Part shown: one piece after another, positions 63,019 to 64,000 of the stretch
Layout: the number at the start of each line of letters is the position of its first letter
Position numbering within the stretch: the first letter of the stretch is position 1
Assembly: GCA_037576195.1 (NCBI GenBank)
Contig: JAQZDE010000013.1
Location: 1-64,000 of the forward strand
DNA length: 64,000 nt
Source of the DNA: Phytoseiulus persimilis
Lineage: Eukaryota; Arthropoda; Arachnida; Mesostigmata; Phytoseiidae
Reading direction: 5' to 3'
The notes under the pieces: model-generated
What the model saw: only the letters and a program-made list of their open reading frames with translations
What the model was told of the DNA's origin: nothing
Database searches by the model: none
Position numbers and translations under genes: made by a program

Positions 63019-64000
63019 GTCAGTCCATTCTCAGAATACGTGATCAAAGTTCTAAGAGTGGAACCCGCGCGTCTCATTCAAGACATGTTAAGAATTCGGC
63101 TGAAAAAAAAACTTCACCATGATCCGAGCTGGAGTGGCCTCCAGGAGGGCTACTCAAGATTCTCTTTATTCCTGGAGTTTTTCCTCGATGCAGAACGCGC
63201 CCATCGAGAAACTCGGAAACTCAAAAAACGGCCTCTCGAGAAAGCTTCAAAATCGTTGTTTTATTGAGAGGTACTCGGAAACAAGGATTGCTAGGAGCTA
63301 CGTATGCTCAGCGTGATCGATTTCGCTGTGGGGATTCGCGTAACGACAGTCTCAGCTACAACTGGTCCGCTGCGACCATATTTCCCATTTCCACAATGAC
63401 AACTCTCTGACCTCTGACCCTACGATCGGGGCGGAACCCAGCTGAAAGAAGATCTATTCTTGACAGCTTTCTCCGACGAGCGTCACAACGATTCAGCTCA
63501 TTGAGATTCGATGCTTCCGGACGAGTAGGTATATCGAGTTCTCGAACATCGCTCAAGATAATTGACTACAGTCGCGAAGCTCCCTGAATCATGGAAAACC
63601 CCCATGTGAGGAAATTCCCTCGCCTGAGGGCCGCTCCTGTGGAAAGGATCAGTACCATGCACTCCTGTCCTACAATCGATTTCATTGAAATCGGAGCCGA
63701 AGAACTCCAGGAGCCTCATCGGAAACGGTTCGCCCGGCTAGACGTCAGTCTAATTTTCTGCGAGAGACGTGACTCCGCGCTCGTTGCCTGTATTACGAAA
63801 ACACTCCGATGATGGAGTATTGCGACGACGGCGGAAGCGGGCAGCCCGCAACGCTGATTTTGGACTGAGCGGATATCCCAATCACTACAGCCAGACATTG
63901 ATCGTGGAAAGTTGAAATTATTAGTTCCTCGATCGGATTAACGCAGCCCAATATAGCAATGCCCTCAACGAGGGGAATATTCGAACTATCGTAAGAGATG
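63019..64000. other. Unresolved right edge of the window
   Basis: Frames of 60-88 codons occur on both strands, including minus 63356-63556 and plus 63591-63812, without splice partners inside the window or recognisable motifs. Exons of a gene that continues beyond 64000 are possible. A minus-strand AATAAA lies near 63260. Confidence 0.35.

Overview
This is a eukaryotic nuclear window, most likely from an arthropod. Every gene I can identify is split by short GT-AG introns (50 to about 680 bp, mostly 70-210). GC is close to 50% and CpG is not depleted. The recognisable genes have animal-type orthologues. Compact introns, balanced GC and the FAR1/MULE-like zinc-finger protein suggest a parasitiform mite (phytoseiid-like). 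That assignment is inference and needs a similarity search.

Layout. About 1-43.8 kb is gene-poor. It holds scattered short tetranucleotide repeats, chance-level overlapping ORFs on both strands, the last exon(s) of one unidentified minus-strand gene (17.9-18.3 kb, with a poly(A) signal) and one possible isolated first coding exon (40.99 kb). From 43.8 kb to 58.8 kb the window is gene-dense: (1) a minus-strand winged eye/BAHCC1/TNRC18-family chromatin gene (43.8-48.9 kb, ten exons whose splice phases all agree); (2) a plus-strand, unusually short Integrator subunit 12 (INTS12)-like gene (52.36-52.95 kb); (3) a minus-strand RRP15 ribosome-biogenesis gene (53.48-54.67 kb, four exons); (4) a plus-strand C2H2 zinc-finger/FAR1-like, MULE-transposase-related gene (55.3-57.1 kb); (5) a plus-strand 195-aa unidentified spliced ORF (57.10-57.98 kb); (6) a minus-strand mitochondrial ATPase inhibitor IF1 gene (58.13-58.75 kb). 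From 58.8 to 64 kb only fragments look coding and none is identified.

The genes are independent housekeeping or chromatin units and do not form a pathway. INTS12 (3' processing and termination of Pol II RNAs), RRP15 (60S assembly), the BAH protein (chromatin reading) and IF1 (mitochondrial energy conservation) share the block only by proximity. RRP15 and the zinc-finger gene are divergent; INTS12/RRP15 and the 195-aa gene/IF1 are convergent.

Most interesting points: an INTS12 model that keeps the N-terminal Integrator-binding microdomain but has no PHD finger; an IF1 whose C-terminal coiled coil carries heptad-spaced histidines; a BAH protein with a duplicated RR-x-ASLNA motif; and a zinc-finger/FAR1-like gene that looks like the DNA-binding half of a MULE-type transposase without a visible catalytic core. 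Exon boundaries were read by eye from splice consensus and phase; no alignment or expression data were available.
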